From Stigmatella aurantiaca (lineage in GTDB: Bacteria > Myxococcota > Myxococcia > Myxococcales > Myxococcaceae), in NCBI RefSeq assembly GCF_900109545.1, contig NZ_FOAP01000001.1, forward strand, positions 992,001-1,056,000: DNA of 64,000 nt, read 5' to 3'. Each line of letters starts with the position of its first letter. The first letter of the stretch is position 1. Position numbers and translations under genes: made by a program. Positions 17,206 through 26,340 of the stretch are shown one piece after another. The notes below the pieces were generated by a model. The model did no database searches. It was given only the letters and a program-made list of their open reading frames with translations, and had not been told where the DNA came from.

Positions 17206-18327
17206 ATGAGGGCCTTGCAGTACGAGGGCCCGATGTGCCGTTGGGAAGCTCGCTGGATGTTGTGTGGCGTTGTCTCGGGATTGCTCCTGCTGGTCCTGCC
17301 GCTGGAGGGGAAGGCTCAGGGCCAGAATGCGGCACAGGCTCACATCGACGCGGCCCGGCGCTTCTACGAGGAGCTTGAATACGAGCGCGCCATGGAGGAG
17401 CTCCATCGGGCCCAACGCCGCGCGCGTACCCAGGACGAGTTCTCCTCCATCCTGCTGCATGAGGGCGTCATCCTGGCGGAGCTGGGACGGGCGGAAGAGG
17501 CCGCTGCCGCCTTCCAGGCTTCGCTGAACCTGCGGCCTGGCGCCACACTGCCGTTGGTGGTCTCTCCCAAGATCCAGAAGCAATTCGAGGCCGCGCGCCA
17601 GGAGGCCCAGCGGGATCTGGCGCGGGTCACCCCAGCGCCTCCGCCGGCTCCTGCGGAGGATAAGCTGGAGCCTTCGCCCGCTTGGGTCGCCAGTCCACCG
17701 TCAGCCCCGGTGCAGGCCCCCCCGGCCCTTGCCAGCACCGTTCCGGCCCCCGCCAGCGCTGCTCCGGTCCCAATAAGCACCCCTCCGGCCAGCGCTGTCG
17801 CGGCTGTGCCGCAGCAGCCGAAGGGCATTGAGCGCAATGCGCTGGCACGGCGGCTCGCCGATTTCGAAGCACGTCTGCGTGAGCCGCGCGAGCCTGCCAT
17901 CCCAGCGGCGGCGGGGGCGCAACTGAGGGATCTTCGGACGGAGCTTGGGGCGGCCCGCTCGGTACAGACGCGCTCAAGTGTGGCGGTGAAGCTGGACCGA
18001 TGGGAGAGCCGGTATTTTCCCCCTGCGGATCCTTCTGCTCCCGTTGTCGTGGCCCCCCCGCAGCGGGCTGCACCGCTTCCATCGTCCTCAGCCCCTGTGC
18101 GGCCCCCTCCTTCTTACGGTCAGAGCCTCGATCGAGAGGCGCTCGCACGGCGGATCAAGGACTGTGAAGCCTGGCTGCGGCAGAACAACGATGCGGCCAC
18201 CAGTCCCGGACTGCTTCAGCTGAAGGACATCCGGTATCAACTCTCGCAGGCCCTCACCCCACAGATGCGCATAAGCGTGGCGGTGAATCTGGACCGGTGG
18301 GAGCGGCGCTTCCTCCCGGCGCCATGA
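17206..18327 (+). CDS. Exported TPR protein with duplicated C-terminal module
   Basis: A 373-residue protein. After a signal peptide (core CGVVSGLLLLVLPLEGKA) residues about 45-110 form two TPR-like helix pairs (ARRFYEELEYERAMEELHRAQ, then ILAELGRAEEAAAAFQASLNLRPG). A long Pro/Ala linker follows. The last third contains a module of about 65 residues twice: NALARRLADFEARLRE ... SSVAVKLDRWESRYFPP and EALARRIKDCEAWLRQ ... ISVAVNLDRWERRFLPA. I know no family for this module. It may work with the upstream repeat protein, since both are exported and run in the same direction. Alternative start codons lie at 17233 and 17257. Confidence 0.75.
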   Translation: MRALQYEGPMCRWEARWMLCGVVSGLLLLVLPLEGKAQGQNAAQAHIDAARRFYEELEYERAMEELHRAQRRARTQDEFSSILLHEGVILAELGRAEEAAAAFQASLNLRPGATLPLVVSPKIQKQFEAARQEAQRDLARVTPAPPPAPAEDKLEPSPAWVASPPSAPVQAPPALASTVPAPASAAPVPISTPPASAVAAVPQQPKGIERNALARRLADFEARLREPREPAIPAAAGAQLRDLRTELGAARSVQTRSSVAVKLDRWESRYFPPADPSAPVVVAPPQRAAPLPSSSAPVRPPPSYGQSLDREALARRIKDCEAWLRQNNDAATSPGLLQLKDIRYQLSQALTPQMRISVAVNLDRWERRFLPAP

Positions 18328-18382
18328 GGCGCTCAGGGCTGGCCGGAGACCCCATCGGCTCCGGAGCCCGCCCACGTCTTCG

Positions 18383-19168
18383 CTATCGGCGCCGGACGAG
18401 CAGGATCTGCTCGGCACGGCCGATATGCCCTTGGACATCGAAGAGATCGGTGCTCGTGAGGCCGTGGCCCGTGGGGCCGAAGACGACGCGCGTGTCAAAG
18501 CCGATCCAGGCCCCGGCCGGCTGGCGGAACACGTGAATGGTGAGGTCGACATTCGGGAACTGCCACTCGTCTGGCCGTTGACGGACGGCAATCCCGTTGG
18601 CTGTGTCCGCGAGCAGCGCGAAGCGAGCGAGGTCGCTCACGGGGTCGCCCTTGACGATCGCCAGCGGCGTGGTGATCCACGCCGTGGTCCGGCCCGGGCT
18701 CGGGCCCTCGATGACGCGCACGTCGATCGATTGGATGTAGTCCCCCGGCCACTGGCGGGTGAGATCGAACGCACGGCCGTCCTCGGGGGGAAGCAAGGGC
18801 TCCCGGGCGCCGCCCTCGACCTCGGATGTGTCATAGGCCGAGAGTAGCCATACGCGTGCGCGGAGCACCGGCCGGCCATGCTGCGAGAGGACTCCTTCGA
18901 CGAGCTCAATGGCCCGGCCGGGGCGCAGCATGTCGAATGCCACGTCACACTCGGTGAAGTCCAGAACGCCGAGGTAGTCGTAGCTGATGCGCGTCACGAG
19001 CTTGCCGCCACTCGAGCGGCCGGCGAGCCAGCGCTGCAGCTCATGCATGAGCAGCCCGTTGACGGGGCTGATGTGCAGCTCTTCTGTATTCCACGCGCCG
19101 GCGCAAGGGCGCTGCGGGAGGAACCGGCCGTCTTCCGTGCGGATGAAGTACGCGTGCTGTTCGGTCAT
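18383..19168 (-). CDS. Acyl-CoA thioesterase-like protein (TesB/4HBT_3 double hot dog)
   Basis: A 261-residue protein with two hot-dog halves. The first contains GAWNTEELHISPVNGLLMHELQRWL, RISYDYLGVLDF and the strand AIELVEGVLSQHGRPVLRARVWLLS. The second contains QFPNVDLTIHVFRQPAGAWIGFDTRVVFGPTGHGLTSTDLFD and a final GRAEQILLVRRR. These match the thioesterase family that hydrolyses or binds acyl-CoA. The catalytic Asp/Gln triad of TesB cannot be checked confidently by eye. It is a single gene with convergent and divergent neighbours. Confidence 0.8.
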   Translation of the reverse strand: MTEQHAYFIRTEDGRFLPQRPCAGAWNTEELHISPVNGLLMHELQRWLAGRSSGGKLVTRISYDYLGVLDFTECDVAFDMLRPGRAIELVEGVLSQHGRPVLRARVWLLSAYDTSEVEGGAREPLLPPEDGRAFDLTRQWPGDYIQSIDVRVIEGPSPGRTTAWITTPLAIVKGDPVSDLARFALLADTANGIAVRQRPDEWQFPNVDLTIHVFRQPAGAWIGFDTRVVFGPTGHGLTSTDLFDVQGHIGRAEQILLVRRR

Positions 19169-19288
19169 GGGTCATGCCTCCAGGCGGTGGGGGCGGGGTG
19201 CGCCGGTACCACGTGGGCTCATGGCGATATCAGGGTCGGCGCAAGCCTGTCAGCTGCGGTACCGCCGAATGACGCTGGGTGGAGACGC

Positions 19289-20195
19289 TCACCAGGGGTA
19301 CGGCATCACGCGCAGCTCGCGGGTCTCCGAAGCGCCATACTCTGGATGGTAGAGCACGAAGTAGTACGTGTGCCCCTCGACGGCCTCGAAGACGGAGTTC
19401 GCCGTGCAGAGGGCCGGGTCGCAGGTCTCTCCCAGCAACTTCGTCGCGTTGGAGTTGGTGTAGTACTTCCCCGTGGCGGGCGCGGTGAAGGCATACACGG
19501 AGTCCACGGACGCTTGCCCCGCGTTTCCACACGTCCCGCCATAGGGCGTCGCACTGCCGGGGCCGTAGTCGTTCATCATCCCGACGTTCGTGGTGGCCAC
19601 CGCGGGTTGGGCATCGGATGCCAGGGAGACGGGATGCGCGGTCGCGCAGGTGTCGTTGGGCGCGCCCATGTGCCCATACAGGTGGAAAGCCCCATCCCAG
19701 TTATCGCTGTCGACCCACAGGTAGTAAGTCCCAGGCTCCAGTCTGGCGGACGCGATCCCGACCTTTTGACGGAGCGCATAATGGACCTGCGAGCCGCAGA
19801 TCAGCTCGTCCGAAGGCGTGCTGAGCGCGCAAGCGCTGCGCAGCGACAGCACGGGGAAGAGCCAGCTGTCGAGGGCCGGCTCCACCACGAAGGACACCTG
19901 CTGCGGAGGGCCGGGCGGAACCGTCACGGTGTAGACGACATCTCCACCGTTCTGGATCTGGTCCGCGCACCCCGAGGTGCCGGCCGTCGCGCTGCTGTCG
20001 CCGACATACGTGGTGTCTCCTCGCACGAACGCGTCCCCCGCGGCATCGAACGTCAAGGGCCGGGCCGAACCGCAAGAGCCGTTATACGAGGGCGTGTTGA
20101 CGGTGACCTTCAACTCGAAGGGGCCGGCATCCCCGGCCGTCGCGCCATCGACCCAGACGATATAGGTGCCAGGCAGCAGTGCCGCGAGGTGCTGA
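19289..20195 (-). pseudogene. Secreted repeat-domain protein, 5' truncated
   Basis: The frame reads as the C-terminal part of a myxobacterial surface protein built from repeated beta-domains. The motif PGTYxLWVDG occurs at the very start and again in EPGTYYLWVDSDNWDGAFHLYG. NGSCGSARPL and NDTCATAHPVSL start further domains, and the end is EGHTYYFVLYHPEYGASETRELRVMPYPW. No signal peptide or start lies before the first PGTY motif: upstream the sequence changes abruptly into the remains of a toxin gene read on the other strand. The gene has therefore lost its 5' part by a deletion ending near 20180-20195. Confidence 0.65.
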
Positions 20196-20272
20196 CGGCG
20201 GAACTGCGCGACCTGGCGGGCGAGATCGAGACCCCAGGCAGCGATCTCAACAGACTGGTGACCGGCACCTAG
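20180..20272 (+). pseudogene. C-terminal remnant of a polymorphic-toxin gene
   Basis: The last 30 codons before TAG at 20270 read CREVLTAELRDLAGEI, then TPGSDLNRLVTGT. The -PGSDLNRLVT- end resembles the tail of AHH-type nuclease toxins that precede imm11 genes in myxobacteria. The stop is 10 bases before the start of the imm11 remnant. Everything 5' of codon CREV is replaced by the truncated surface-protein gene on the other strand. Confidence 0.45.
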
Positions 20273-20282
20273 GGCAGCCACA

Positions 20283-20698
20283 ATGAACCGTATGGCAAGG
20301 CGGTACTTCGATCTGACCGACGACATGACCATTCAGGGGTGGTTCACGCCCGAGTAGCTACTGTCTTCTCAGAACTTGCTCCTGAGGCAGTGCAAACCCT
20401 GCCCGTGGAGATTGAGGGCCAGTCCGAGCCGTTTTTCATTCTCGTGGCCACCCAGCTCGTTCAGTGCATCGACGAGCGAGCCTCCAGGCACGTCAGGAGA
20501 TGGACTCCAGAAGACGGACGGCCCGAGAAAGTGGGGAAGTACTGGGATGTGCGGGGAATGCGCATCAACCCGTCACAGGCTGGTGACGCCAAGATTTTCC
20601 GCCCCTGGGGATCGTCTATCGCGCTGATTGTCCGTGAGGACATCAAAGACGCCTTGGAGCATCTGGGCGCCACCGGGCCGAAGTTTCAGGAAGTTTAA
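20283..20698 (+). pseudogene. imm11-family immunity gene with internal deletion and frameshift
   Basis: Translation from ATG 20283 gives the typical imm11 start ARRYFDLTDDMTIQGW, then runs into TAG. In another frame from 20339 the rest of the family follows: VVHARVATVFSELAPE, LPVEIEGQ, TQLVQCIDERAS, WTPEDGRPEKVGKYW and ALEHLGATGPKFQEV. About 60 residues that normally lie between these parts are missing, and the frames do not match. As I recall, imm11 (DUF1629-like) proteins protect against the toxin encoded just upstream. A GTG at 20339 might still express the C-terminal 119 residues. Confidence 0.7.
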
Positions 20699-20712
20699 TG
20701 CCGAGCCCCAGC

Positions 20713-20748
20713 AGCCTCTTCCCAGCTCGGGCTGGGAAGAGGCTTTCT
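20713..20748. terminator. Intrinsic terminator between convergent genes
   Basis: A perfect 13-bp stem (AGCCTCTTCCCAG with its complement) encloses a six-base loop at 20726-20731 and is followed by TTCT on the plus strand. It lies between the end of the imm11 remnant and the end of the MYXO-CTERM gene, so it can serve both directions. Confidence 0.75.
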
Positions 20749-20755
20749 ACGGACT

Positions 20756-21406
20756 TCAGCCGTTGCGGCGGCGGCGCAGGACCAGCGACAGGCCCGTCAG
20801 CCCCAGCGCCCACAAGGGCGCGCCGCTGGCGGCAGTGCAGCCTCCGCCCTCGTCCTTGTCCTCCTCCTCCGGGGGCGGCTCCTCCACGGGGGGCGTGCCG
20901 TTACCCACCTTCACTTGCAGGGTCGTGGCCGCAGCGCGGTCCCCCTCACTGGTCTGGTCCCCGTTGGACGAGTTGCCCGCGCCGAAGAGCGTGAGCGTGC
21001 TGTCCTTGGCGGGCGCGACCAGGGTGAAGCTGAAGCGCAGCTCCGTGCCGGTGAAGGGCTGGGGCGCGGTGTGGGTCAGCTCGCTGCCCAGCTTCTTCAG
21101 GCCGGCGCCGGCCTGGAGCCCGGCCGCCGCATCGTCCACGGCGATGCCCACGCCGCCCGTCGTGGCGGCGCCCCCGCGGATGACAAAGCTGTACTGGCCG
21201 GTGGCCCCTGGTGCCAGCTCCGCGGGGCCCTCGAACGTGACGGTGGGCATCACGCCCCCCTTGTGACACGTGCTGCACATCACCCCGTCCTTGCCGGACT
21301 GGCCGGTGATGCCCGTGCTGGTGGCGAAGGCGGGAGCCGCCGTCAGGAACGCGGCGGCGAATACGCTCGCGCCGCTCAACAGGTGCCGCATTGACTTGGT
21401 GTGCAT
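20756..21406 (-). CDS. MYXO-CTERM-type anchored protein with CxxCH motif
   Basis: A 216-residue exported protein. The signal peptide (RHLLSGASVFAAAFLTAAPAFA) is followed by MCSTCHKGG, a single CxxCH that could bind one heme c or a metal. A beta-rich domain occupies about 55-165, then an acidic Pro/Glu linker. The end is GGGCTAASGAPLWALGLTGLSLVLRRRR, a Cys-hydrophobic-Arg tail of the MYXO-CTERM sorting class. The protein is thus expected on the cell surface, processed at the tail. It follows the lipoprotein gene by 26 bases and probably shares its operon. Confidence 0.8.
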   Translation of the reverse strand: MHTKSMRHLLSGASVFAAAFLTAAPAFATSTGITGQSGKDGVMCSTCHKGGVMPTVTFEGPAELAPGATGQYSFVIRGGAATTGGVGIAVDDAAAGLQAGAGLKKLGSELTHTAPQPFTGTELRFSFTLVAPAKDSTLTLFGAGNSSNGDQTSEGDRAAATTLQVKVGNGTPPVEEPPPEEEDKDEGGGCTAASGAPLWALGLTGLSLVLRRRRNG

Positions 21407-21432
21407 GGTCTTGATTCCGGTGAAGGCTGCCA

Positions 21433-22650
21433 CTAACGCAGCTGGAGGAAGGAGAAGGACAGCCCCTGCGTCTTCACCGTCGCCTTGCCGCTGTCGCCCA
21501 GCACGCGGAAGGTGGTGGAAGCGGCGCCCGCGCCGAACTCGGTGTAGAGCGTCTGCTTCTCCGACTCGAACAGGAAGATGCTGCCGGAGGTGGACGGGAG
21601 GTCCGTCCGGCGCGTCGCCGTCAGCGTGTCGAGCTTCAGCTCCCACCACTGCCAGCCGGTGCCGCTCGCCACGATGCGCGGAGGGGTGCCCTCGTTCACC
21701 GGGGCGATGGTCTCATCCAGCACCCGCACGTACGCGGTGCCCTGCTCGCCCGGGATGAGCGCGCCCGCCGTGCCTCCGCCCACCAGCGAGTCCAGCGCCC
21801 GGTAGAAGCTGGGATCGAAGGCGCGCGTCTGGGGATCGTACTTGAGCAGGCACGGCTCCGGTGCTTCCTCGCCCACCACCCGGCGCACCGCCGCGCCGTA
21901 GGCCTCCGTCGCGATGTACACCTTGCCGTCGAGGCCCAGCGCGGCGTCGTGCGTATAGCCGCACCGGTCATCCTCCGCGAGGGTGGCCGTGTCCGTCGCC
22001 GTGTCGATGGAGACCACGCCCGCCTTCTTCGTCACGTTGATGCCCTGCACCGGCCGCCAGCCCACCGGCATGATGATCTGCCCGCCGGTGTGGACGACGG
22101 CGCCCGAGAAGGCGAGGACCGTTTCCGGGATGACCAGCGCGTCCAGCGGGATGGTGCCCGTGACGGTCATCGCCGTGGGGTTCCAGATGATGACCTGCGC
22201 GGTGAGGCCGTCGAAGAAGTACGCCTTCGTCTCCGAGACGAACTGGAAGTTGGCCTGGTACTCGCCCAGCGACGTCACGCCCCGGGGGGCGAAGTCGACG
22301 GTGCCGGCCTTCTCCAGCGTGTTGTTGGCGGTGAGCGTGTAGCGCGTCACCGTGGCGCTCTCGTCGGTCACCACGTAGACGGCGCCCGTCTTGGGAATGC
22401 CCACGCCCAGGGCGCGGCCGGGCACCTTGATGGCGCCCTCCAGCGACAGCGTCGCGGCCTGCTCCGCGTGCGGTGTCACCACGACGTAGCTCTCGGTGGG
22501 GTCCGCCGTGAGCAACTGCGTGGTGATGGCGTACAGCGGCTCGGGGGGGCCGTTCTGCTCGTCCTCGGAATCTCCACAACCTACGAGCAAGGACAGCGTG
22601 AGCGCCGCGGCGGGCAGGCGCAGGGAACGCAAGGCAAACGTGTGCTTCAT
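21433..22650 (-). CDS. Lipoprotein, beta-propeller-like, MxcI-like
   Basis: A 405-residue lipoprotein: signal peptide with lipobox LLVGC near residue 25, then an acidic linker. The rest is built of repeated short beta-strands with Gly/Asp turns (for example YVVVTPHAEQAATLSL, YVVTDESATVTRYTL, KVYIATEAYGAAVRR), consistent with a seven-bladed propeller. It resembles, from memory, proteins annotated MxcI, first described beside the myxochelin siderophore genes of Stigmatella; the function of that group is unknown. It is co-transcribed with the downstream CxxCH surface protein, so a role in surface metal or heme handling is possible but unproven. Confidence 0.7.
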   Translation of the reverse strand: MKHTFALRSLRLPAAALTLSLLVGCGDSEDEQNGPPEPLYAITTQLLTADPTESYVVVTPHAEQAATLSLEGAIKVPGRALGVGIPKTGAVYVVTDESATVTRYTLTANNTLEKAGTVDFAPRGVTSLGEYQANFQFVSETKAYFFDGLTAQVIIWNPTAMTVTGTIPLDALVIPETVLAFSGAVVHTGGQIIMPVGWRPVQGINVTKKAGVVSIDTATDTATLAEDDRCGYTHDAALGLDGKVYIATEAYGAAVRRVVGEEAPEPCLLKYDPQTRAFDPSFYRALDSLVGGGTAGALIPGEQGTAYVRVLDETIAPVNEGTPPRIVASGTGWQWWELKLDTLTATRRTDLPSTSGSIFLFESEKQTLYTEFGAGAASTTFRVLGDSGKATVKTQGLSFSFLQLR

Positions 22651-22787
22651 CAGCGGGGGGCCTCTTGGAAAGGGAGGGAATGGAGAACGACGCCGATTCC
22701 CCACGGGGCCGGGGCCCAGTTGTGAAATCGATACGCATCCTCAATTTCAGGACCTTTAGAGACGTTCCTATCAGATGTCAAGAAAGA

Positions 22788-22813
22788 GGGACGCGGCCCG
22801 AAGGCCGCATCCC
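22788..22813 (-). terminator. Intrinsic terminator with TTCG loop
   Basis: Read on the minus strand, GGGATGCGGCC, a TTCG tetraloop and GGCCGCGTCCC form an 11-bp stem with one mismatch, followed by TCTTTCTT. It lies about 105 bases after the stop of the GH5 gene at 22920 and fits as its terminator. Confidence 0.65.
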
Positions 22814-22919
22814 GAACAACACACGTGGTGAAGCCAAGGGCACTCAACGTGCAGCCAGTGCGGCTTCCACGCGGTGTCCTGGCATGTGGGACTTGACGCG
22901 GGCCAGGCCCTGGGCGGGC

Positions 22920-24779
22920 TCAGTTGGAGCAGAGCGCCACCGACGGGTAGTCCGCGAGCCCGCTCCGGCGATGCGCCAACCCGATGAGGTATTGGTTGTC
23001 GGCGCACTGCCCTTTGTACTGGCTCACGCTCCAGTCGCCTCCCGAGAGCGAAGCGCGCTGGTCTCCTCCCCAGAAGTTCTTCGCCGACTTGTTGTGGAGG
23101 GGGAGGCCACCAGTGTTCTGCTCGCAGAGCAGGCCCGCCAGCTCCAGCCAGTACGGGTTCGCCGTGGAGAGGCCTACGGCGTAGGCGCCCACGGGGCACT
23201 CGAACTTGATGCTCTGGCTGGCCCAGTCACCCGGGTAGCGCAGCGGGGAGACTTCCTGGGAGACCGTCTGGTAGCTGCCCGTGCCCTGCTGCGCGGGAAC
23301 GGCTCCCGCGTTGGTGCAGAGGAGGGAGAAGTTCGCGCTCACCCCCACCACGCGATAGCCACGCGGGCAGCTGATCTTCGCCTTGCCCGAGTGCCAATCG
23401 AAGTCCAGCGCGTTGTTGTCCACGTAGGAGGTGGAACTCCCGTCCTTCAGGAGGACGGTCATCGGCAGGAAGCGCGTCGCCTCCACCGCGCCGGTCCGCC
23501 CGTCCGCCGCGAGCAGCCGGCCCAGGGGGCCCGTTCCGAGCCGCCAGTCACCGCTGCGCACGCCACTCCAGTCCGGATAGGTCCACAGGCCGTAGGTTTC
23601 GTCCTCTCCCTGCACCGAGTTCTGCAGCTTCGCCGCGTTGATCGCCCAGTAGGCCCAGTCGACGTCCTTGTCGATCAGGTAGTCCGCGAGGTGGTTGAAC
23701 CACGCCCGGGAGTTGGCTGCCTGCTCGTTGTAGCCAATGCCGAACTCGCTCATCCAGACCGGCGCGGTGTATGCCTGATTCGCCGCGAGCACGAAGCCCC
23801 ACTCCTGGTCCAGCGTGGCGTGGAGCGTGGCCCTGTCCATGTCGCTGTACTTCGGGCCGCTGCCCAGCGCGCCTCCCGACTGATTCGGCCCGGTGTAGCC
23901 ATAGTTGTGCACGGCGTAGACGAGCTTGTCTCCGCGCAACAGGGCGACGGGCCGTTGCCTCACGGGCTTCAGCTGCGGGCGCGCTCCGTCCAGGAGCCCC
24001 CACCAGTTGACCGCCTCGACGACGATGAGCAGGTCCGGGTTCCTCCTCAGCACCAGGTTGCCCATCGTCTGGGCCGCCATGTGCCAGTCATGTTGGTTGC
24101 GCATGCCCCAGTTGGGACTGTCCAGTCCGTCCGGACGCACCTCGTTGCGCAGGTCGGCCCCGGCCACCCACTTGTTGCCCTGGTAGCGCCCCGCCATCAT
24201 CACCCAGTCGTCCTGCCACCGCTGCAGGGCCTGGCTGCTGTCCCAGAAGCCATTGCCATCCCAGCCGCAGCACCACATGGACTTCGTCGTGTGGTTGTTC
24301 AGGATGACCACCAGTTCCTGCCGCGTCAGCTCCGCCACGACGGCGTCGAAGACCTCGAGCGCCGTCTTGTTCAGCAGCTCCGGGTTCTTCGCGGGATCGA
24401 TACACGTGACGCCGTGCTTCTCCAGACACCGCTGCGCCGCGGGCTTGGTGTCATCCGGGTGCAGCATGTTGTTGGAGAACGGCAGCCGGACGGAGTTGAA
24501 GCCCAGCGCCTTCAGGCTTGTGACGAGGTCCGACAGCTTCTGCTTGTCCAATCCTCCCACCACCTCGAGCTGATCGCTGGCGCCGAACCAGTTGACGGAC
24601 TTCAGCTTGAAGCGCTCTCCACAGCGGTCGACGATGTACCGGCCCCGCGTGCTCAGCGGAACGCGTGGGCTGCACTGCGTCGCGGCCAGCCCGGCATCGG
24701 TCATTCCTGTCTGGGCCAGGGCGGTGGTGCCGCACAGGGGGAGCACCGCCAACATCCACAGCAGAGGACTGTTCTTCAT
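22920..24779 (-). CDS. Secreted glycoside hydrolase family 5 (cellulase-type)
   Basis: A 619-residue exported enzyme. The signal peptide ends near residue 22. Residues about 45-400 form a GH5 TIM barrel: KSVNWFGASDQ, the conserved arginine in NSVRLPFSNNM, NNHTT, the acid/base Glu213 in DLRNEV, the histidine/tyrosine of VHNYGY, and the nucleophile Glu345 in WMSEFG. The C-terminal 200 residues are cysteine-containing and Gly/Trp-rich (GDWASQSIKFECPVGAYAVGLS and similar units repeated three times), a possible binding module. It probably degrades beta-1,4-glucan or a related polysaccharide. A second, different GH5 gene lies at 35407. Confidence 0.87.
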   Translation of the reverse strand: MKNSPLLWMLAVLPLCGTTALAQTGMTDAGLAATQCSPRVPLSTRGRYIVDRCGERFKLKSVNWFGASDQLEVVGGLDKQKLSDLVTSLKALGFNSVRLPFSNNMLHPDDTKPAAQRCLEKHGVTCIDPAKNPELLNKTALEVFDAVVAELTRQELVVILNNHTTKSMWCCGWDGNGFWDSSQALQRWQDDWVMMAGRYQGNKWVAGADLRNEVRPDGLDSPNWGMRNQHDWHMAAQTMGNLVLRRNPDLLIVVEAVNWWGLLDGARPQLKPVRQRPVALLRGDKLVYAVHNYGYTGPNQSGGALGSGPKYSDMDRATLHATLDQEWGFVLAANQAYTAPVWMSEFGIGYNEQAANSRAWFNHLADYLIDKDVDWAYWAINAAKLQNSVQGEDETYGLWTYPDWSGVRSGDWRLGTGPLGRLLAADGRTGAVEATRFLPMTVLLKDGSSTSYVDNNALDFDWHSGKAKISCPRGYRVVGVSANFSLLCTNAGAVPAQQGTGSYQTVSQEVSPLRYPGDWASQSIKFECPVGAYAVGLSTANPYWLELAGLLCEQNTGGLPLHNKSAKNFWGGDQRASLSGGDWSVSQYKGQCADNQYLIGLAHRRSGLADYPSVALCSN

Positions 24780-25047
24780 CAGGAACGGCTCCTGGGTCAG
24801 GGGAGCCGGGACTGAACTCTCGAATACCCGGAGAGTCCAGCCAGAACCTGGCTGTGCTGTCTTGGGGCGGGTGCTTGGCTCAGGCCATCGTGAGCCTTGA
24901 GTTCCAGGAAGGGACTGAAATCACAGCACGGGCCCCTTTTGCGCAATCAACATCTCATGGACCCATTTGCTCCACGTCCTGGTCTTCCACGCGGTTCATT
25001 CCTACCTGTACTCCCAGTCAAGCTTGGATGGAGGAGGGGAGAAAGCG

Positions 25048-26337
25048 ATGGCATGGAACAGAGGACAGGGATTCATCGGCGTGGGGCTTCTTGCCGGCTG
25101 GCTCGGAGCGGGTTGCGAAACCTCGGACATGCAACGCATTTCCGGACAGGAGACCGCCCCCCCGGGACTGGCGGCGGACGACGGGCTCCCCGGCGTGGGG
25201 GCGGCAGACATGCCGCCTGTCCAGGCGGACCCGGGGACGCAGCCTGAACAGCCCCGGGAGGACGTCTCAGCTCAGAGCGGCCCCGGTCTTTCGGGGTGCG
25301 AGGCCGTTCCCGTCATCCAGCCGGCAGCCCTCGCGGCATGGAAGTCCATGACCCGATCGACTTCGACGTACGGATATTGCGGTGATGCAGCGGCGGATGG
25401 CGCAGGCAACATCCTTCTGACCGCCACCCCAGAGAATTACATGTCGATGTCCTTCGCGGTGCAGGCCCCCGACGGAAGCTCCTGGGACGGCGCCATCTCT
25501 AACGTGAATACCATGATCGCGAGCAGTCAATCCCAGGGGTTCTTGGGGCGCAGCTTTCACCCGTTGGAGAGCACCACCTGGCTCACGTTCATCGACAGCG
25601 TCAACCGGCGGGTCATCGTTCATTCCGAGGAGCCGCTTGGCCAACCCTGGGGGGCCGTGAATCCGGCGGGCGGACTGCATGAGATTCATGAGGATGGAAC
25701 CCTCAAGGCCTACAGCGGGACTGGCCAGCTTCGCTGGAGCACCTCCCTTGCCCCTCTCCTGAGCGGCCCCGTGAGTGCGCTGGGCGTGAACACCGAGGGC
25801 CATACCTTGGTGCTGTCGGTGGAGGGAACGGCAATGGAAGGAGTCTGGGTGGACAGCTCGGGCCAGCCCGGCACCCCGTTCCTCGCGCTCACCCTCGAGA
25901 ACCCGGCCCCCTTCACGCGTTATGGACTCGCGCCTTTGGTGCAAGGGGGCCTGGTGCTGAGTGCCGAGAACCATTCCGGCAGGTCGTGGATTGCTGCGTT
26001 CGACTCCCTGCAAACCTCTTCCGGTCCCATCCCTGGCTGGCTTGGCGCCGGGGATGGGCGCCCGTTCGAGCTGCTTCCTGGCGGCAAAGGCTACATCCGG
26101 TGGGAGCGGGTGAACGGAAGCACTTCCGCCTGCCAGTACGAAGCGCAGCTCACCGCGCCTTCTGGCGAATCGTGCGGCACGGTGCGCTTGCCGCGCATGG
26201 ACACGGTGGACGCCTGCGGCTTCATCAGCATGGGCCGTGACGGGACGGTCGTCGAAAACCTGCCCCCCGAGGAGGTCCCCGGAGACAGGCCCTATCAGAA
26301 ATGCCGCGCCCGGTGGTGGCCTGCCCTGTTCCGCTAG
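25048..26337 (+). CDS. Hypothetical lipoprotein, beta-rich
   Basis: A 429-residue lipoprotein of unknown role. The start is fixed by a strong GAGGAGGGGAG ribosome site before ATG 25048. The signal peptide carries the lipobox LGAGC. A Pro/Asp-rich linker (about residues 30-80) is followed by a long region of short strands with Gly/Asn turns, suggestive of a propeller or beta-helix. Two or more disulphides are likely (CGDAAADGAG, ACQYEAQ, SCGTVRLP, DACGF). It ends three bases before the convergent DUF58 gene. I recognise no catalytic motif. Confidence 0.7.
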   Translation: MAWNRGQGFIGVGLLAGWLGAGCETSDMQRISGQETAPPGLAADDGLPGVGAADMPPVQADPGTQPEQPREDVSAQSGPGLSGCEAVPVIQPAALAAWKSMTRSTSTYGYCGDAAADGAGNILLTATPENYMSMSFAVQAPDGSSWDGAISNVNTMIASSQSQGFLGRSFHPLESTTWLTFIDSVNRRVIVHSEEPLGQPWGAVNPAGGLHEIHEDGTLKAYSGTGQLRWSTSLAPLLSGPVSALGVNTEGHTLVLSVEGTAMEGVWVDSSGQPGTPFLALTLENPAPFTRYGLAPLVQGGLVLSAENHSGRSWIAAFDSLQTSSGPIPGWLGAGDGRPFELLPGGKGYIRWERVNGSTSACQYEAQLTAPSGESCGTVRLPRMDTVDACGFISMGRDGTVVENLPPEEVPGDRPYQKCRARWWPALFR

Positions 26338-26340
26338 GGT

